A stretch of DNA of 8,379 nucleotides, taken from contig DATFMH010000198.1 in NCBI GenBank assembly GCA_035267045.1, positions 1 through 8,379 of the forward strand. Reading direction: 5' to 3'. A program made the position numbers and the translations under genes. A model generated the notes under the pieces. That model was not told where the DNA came from, did not search any database, and worked only from the letters and a program-made list of their open reading frames with translations. The DNA is from DATFMH01 sp035267045. Its GTDB lineage: Bacteria; Bacteroidota; Rhodothermia; Balneolales; DATFMH01. Positions 6,464 through 8,379 of the stretch are shown piece after piece. The number at the start of each line of letters is the position of its first letter. Within the stretch, counting starts at the first letter, position 1.

Positions 6464-7039
6464 ATGAGGGAAAAATTTAAAGATATCATACAAGCCTCGA
6501 TAGATACGAAGCAAACCATTTTAAATGATCCTGATATTCTTAAAACCATTGAAGAAGCGGTACAACGGATCAGTTCAGCATTTGAACAGGATAACAAGGT
6601 ATTGTTTTGCGGAAATGGGGGAAGCGCCGCTGACGCGCAACACCTTGCAGCAGAATTATCCGGACGATTTTATAAGGATCGTCCCGCCTTACCCGCTGAG
6701 GCCTTGCACTGCAACACGTCTTATATAACGGCCGTAGCCAACGATTACAGCTACGATGAGATATATGCCCGATTGGTGAACGGGATAGGCAAAAAAGGCG
6801 ATATACTGGTCGGACTTTCCACATCCGGAAATTCATCCAATATCGTTAAAGCTTTTCAGGAAGCTCGCGAAAAGGGTATTATTACAATTGGATTGACCGG
6901 TAAAACGGGCGGAAAAATGAAAGAATTATCCGACCTGTTAATTTGTGTCCCCTCATCCGATACACCGCGCATACAGGAATCACATATTTTAATCGGACAC
7001 ATTATTTGTCAGTTCGTGGAAGAAAAAATCTTTGATTAA
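6464..7039 (+). CDS. gmhA: Sedoheptulose 7-phosphate isomerase (SIS domain)
   Basis: Cytoplasmic enzyme converting sedoheptulose 7-phosphate to D-glycero-D-manno-heptose 7-phosphate, the first step of both GDP- and ADP-heptose pathways. The 191 residues match the family length. The SIS fold shows CGNGGSAADAQHLAAELSGRF (49-69), with phosphate-binding serines, and GLSTSGNSSNIVKAF (117-131). Likely metal/catalytic residues by family comparison are His60, Glu64, Gln171 and His179 in the TPRIQESH..IGH segment. DnaA-associated DiaA and other SIS proteins are related, but the adjacent heptose genes support GmhA. ATG at 6464 is the first possible start because TAA immediately precedes it (6461-6463); there is no Shine-Dalgarno. 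The stop TAA shares its last A with the next start (TAATG), so the two genes are translationally coupled. A (GTCGTCA)6 array lies 30 bp upstream. Confidence 0.93.
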   Translation: MREKFKDIIQASIDTKQTILNDPDILKTIEEAVQRISSAFEQDNKVLFCGNGGSAADAQHLAAELSGRFYKDRPALPAEALHCNTSYITAVANDYSYDEIYARLVNGIGKKGDILVGLSTSGNSSNIVKAFQEAREKGIITIGLTGKTGGKMKELSDLLICVPSSDTPRIQESHILIGHIICQFVEEKIFD

Positions 7040-7734
7040 TGAAACGTGAATGTATCATACTGGCAGGCGGACTTGGAACCAGGTTGCGAAGTGAATTGCC
7101 TGACGCCCCTAAGGTATTGGCCCCTGTAGCAGGCCATCCCTTTTTATATTATGTTTTCCAATGGCTGGAGAGAAATAATGTTTCAAGAGTGATCTTATCT
7201 CTGGGTTACCGTTCAGAAGATGTGATTAGCTGGTGCAAATCGTATGACGGAAGTATGGAAATAGTTTATTCTATTGAATCGGAACCCTTAGGCACCGGTG
7301 GAGCGATTACCAAAGCGATGCTGGAAGTCCGGAATGAACAGGTAATAATAGCGAATGGAGATACTTTATTTGACGTCGATCTTGATTTGATGGAAAGATA
7401 TCATCAGAATCAAAAAGCCGATGTAACTATCGCTCTAAAACCCATGAAACATTTCGACCGCTACGGTTTGGTCAGGATCGATAATGATAAGAAAATCACC
7501 GGATTTGAGGAAAAGGGATATCGCGAGAAAGGGATGATAAACGGGGGCGTTTATATGTTGAATAAAACCTGCCTCAATCGACTGAAACTGCCCGATAAAT
7601 TTTCATTTGAAAGAGATTTCCTCGAAAAATCTTTCAATCAGCTCAATATGTTTGGATTCATCCAGGACACGTATTTCATCGATATCGGGATTCCTGAAGA
7701 TTATAAACGGGCACAGAAAGAATTAAAGATGTAA
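7039..7734 (+). CDS. hddC: Nucleotidyltransferase, probable D-glycero-alpha-D-manno-heptose 1-phosphate guanylyltransferase
   Basis: Predicted to make GDP-D-glycero-alpha-D-manno-heptose from heptose 1-phosphate and GTP, the last step of the pathway. The 231 residues form one Rossmann-like nucleotidyltransferase domain without a left-handed beta-helix. Visible motifs are the signature LAGGLGTRLRSELPDAPKVL (8-27), PLGTGGAI (83-90), NGDT with Asp108 (106-109), FEEKG (156-160), INGGVYML (167-174) and FIDIGIPEDYKRAQ with Asp215 (213-226); the two Asp are the expected metal ligands. By sequence alone it could be a mannose-1-phosphate guanylyltransferase or RmlA-like enzyme; the choice rests on the adjacent gmhA and nearby hddA. 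The start overlaps the gmhA stop by one base. Nine bases after the stop, a degenerate 7-bp array begins. Confidence 0.85.
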   Translation: MKRECIILAGGLGTRLRSELPDAPKVLAPVAGHPFLYYVFQWLERNNVSRVILSLGYRSEDVISWCKSYDGSMEIVYSIESEPLGTGGAITKAMLEVRNEQVIIANGDTLFDVDLDLMERYHQNQKADVTIALKPMKHFDRYGLVRIDNDKKITGFEEKGYREKGMINGGVYMLNKTCLNRLKLPDKFSFERDFLEKSFNQLNMFGFIQDTYFIDIGIPEDYKRAQKELKM

Positions 7735-7742
7735 GTGTTAAG

Positions 7743-7777
7743 CAATGATCAATTAACAATTATCAATTAGCAATTAA
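7743..7777. repeat. 7-bp degenerate array, CAATTAN units, just after hddC
   Basis: Five units in register: CAATGAT, CAATTAA, CAATTAT, CAATTAG, CAATTAA. All differ at the last one to three bases only. This is the third gene in the window followed at once by a 7-bp array. Similar pairs or triplets (CAATGAT, CAATTGG at 7955-7968; CAATGAA, CAATGAT, CAATGTA at 8107-8127) recur further on. Confidence 0.85.
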
Positions 7778-7809
7778 GTGTTCGTGATTCAAGTTAGGTA
7801 CGATTATCT

Positions 7810-7856
7810 CGTTACGAGACTCTGTCTCGTAATGAACCTGCGGACACTCTGTGTCC
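7810..7856. repeat. Two-hairpin repeat, copy 3 (A3 and B3)
   Basis: A3 (7810-7834) is an 11-bp stem, CGTTACGAGAC with GTCTCGTAATG, around TCT with one G-T pair. B3 (7842-7856) pairs GGACAC with GTGTCC around TCT. The 22 bases from 7842 (GGACACTCT, then GTGTCCATTCACA) are identical to those from 3712. Compared with A1 and A2, pairs 5, 8 and 10 of the A stem have changed on both arms. Confidence 0.88.
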
Positions 7857-8050
7857 ATTCACAGGCTAGCACCCATCTTCCATTACTCCAAAAAAATCAC
7901 TTTTTAAAATCATTGAACAATTTAATTACGTTTTCCCCGGACAACAGTGATGAACAATGATCAATTGGCAAAACCACGGAAGGGAGATCTTTTGAATTTT
8001 GTTTGGGATTTTATGAAAAACGTAAATGTAATAAAATAAACAAGATAACG
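7857..8050. other. Non-coding stretch between repeat copies
   Basis: No gene is supported. An open frame of 60 codons (7778-7960) runs through hairpins A3 and B3 and is best explained as chance. The only structure seen is a pair of 7-mers, CAATGAT and CAATTGG (7955-7968), and AT-rich runs. Confidence 0.55.
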
Positions 8051-8094
8051 TGTCATTGCGAGGAGAGAGTGAAGCGAACGACGTGGCAATCTCC
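8051..8094 (+). repeat. TGTCATTGCGAGG...GGCAATCTCC-type dispersed repeat, copy 3
   Basis: A short, well-preserved copy: it starts TGTCATTGCGAGGAGAGAGT, has GAAGCGAACGACG in the middle, and ends TGGCAATCTCC. The termini are an imperfect inverted pair. Copies 1 and 2 (2167-2254, and 3835-3908 on the minus strand) are longer and carry a CGGTGACTAT insert before the right end. Confidence 0.75.
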
Positions 8095-8130
8095 TACCGT
8101 TGATACCAATGAACAATGATCAATGTATTT

Positions 8131-8217
8131 TGTTAAGAGGCTTTGCCTGGCAATATACGAACGGGACACAGAGTGTCCGATTGTGTGTTACAGGCTCAGA
8201 GTCCCGTAACGAGATAA
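8131..8217 (-). repeat. Two-hairpin repeat, copy 4, degenerate and in reverse orientation
   Basis: B4 (8164-8178) pairs GGACAC with GTGTCC around AGA, the complement of the usual TCT, so it lies on the minus strand. The minus-strand half of an A hairpin (8197-8217) matches 7804-7824 at 20 of 21 bases. At 8131-8153 another A-like hairpin has decayed, leaving GGC..GCC around TTT with mismatches. Reading from the TGTCATTGCG repeat through B to reversed A gives the same order as on the minus strand of 3908-3680. Confidence 0.7.
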
Positions 8218-8260
8218 AGGCCATTTTTTACTTGACAGTAACAATCACAGGCATCACCTT

Positions 8261-8362
8261 TGTTGACTGTTGACTGTTGACTGTTGACTGTTGACTGTTG
8301 ACTGTTGACTGTTGACTGTTGACTGTTGACTGTTGACTGTTGACTGTTGACTGTTGACTGTT
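8261..8362. repeat. 7-bp tandem array, fourteen perfect TGTTGAC units
   Basis: Fourteen identical units occupy 8261-8358, followed by TGTT and then more T. On the minus strand the unit can be read as AGTCAAC, one to two changes from the AGTTAAC and AGTCGTC units elsewhere in the window. Perfect identity over 98 bp indicates recent expansion, so copy number may vary. The window ends 17 bases later; an ATG at 8375-8377 could begin a gene, but nothing beyond it can be read. Confidence 0.97.
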
Positions 8363-8379
8363 TTTTTCGTGAACATGAA

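Noticed and set aside
7778..7960. 60-codon open frame after hddC
   Set aside because: It reads through hairpins A3 and B3, which are shared with non-coding copies elsewhere, and has no family resemblance.
8261..8358. CRISPR array
   Set aside because: Units are 7 bp and directly adjacent, with no spacers and no cas genes.

Overview
The window comes from a bacterial chromosome. It is moderately AT-rich, its genes lack clear Shine-Dalgarno sequences, and its ClpC and glycosyltransferase have a Bacteroidetes/FCB-group look. I infer a relative of the FCB superphylum (for example a Calditrichota-, Marinimicrobia- or Ignavibacteria-like lineage), but sequence reading alone cannot fix the taxon. All recognised genes are on the + strand.

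Layout: (1) 1-1884 is the 3' part of clpC, closed by a strong intrinsic terminator. (2) 1947-2731 is a gene-poor stretch with degenerate dispersed repeats and one promoter candidate. (3) 2732-3556 encodes a SAM-dependent methyltransferase with a C-terminal membrane segment. (4) 3557-3968 is almost entirely repeats. (5) 3969-6129 is an overlapping pair: a GT4-type glycosyltransferase with a TTG start, and a GHMP-family sugar kinase (hddA-like). (6) 6130-6463 is again repeats. (7) 6464-7734 is a tightly coupled pair, gmhA-like isomerase and hddC-like nucleotidyltransferase, whose stop and start share one base. (8) 7735-8379 is repeats again and ends in fourteen perfect copies of a 7-bp unit.

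How the genes work together: the isomerase (sedoheptulose 7-phosphate to D-glycero-D-manno-heptose 7-phosphate), the GHMP kinase (7-phosphate to 1,7-bisphosphate) and the nucleotidyltransferase (heptose 1-phosphate plus GTP) are three of the four enzymes of the GDP-D-glycero-alpha-D-manno-heptose route, which feeds heptose into surface polysaccharides. The phosphatase GmhB is not in the window. The glycosyltransferase is a candidate user of this or another activated sugar, and the methyltransferase may belong to the same surface-glycan locus.

The most unusual content is non-coding. Every intergenic gap downstream of the methyltransferase holds tandem arrays with a strict 7-bp period. Most of their different units fall on one degenerate pattern, ARTNNNY. 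They are combined with a two-hairpin repeat showing compensatory base changes, a C-rich element, and a TGTCATTGCGAGG...GGCAATCTCC-type repeat. Arrays begin at, or within a few bases of, the stop codons of three genes, and a second type of array sits just upstream of two gene starts, so the locus reads as gene cassettes separated by composite repeat modules.
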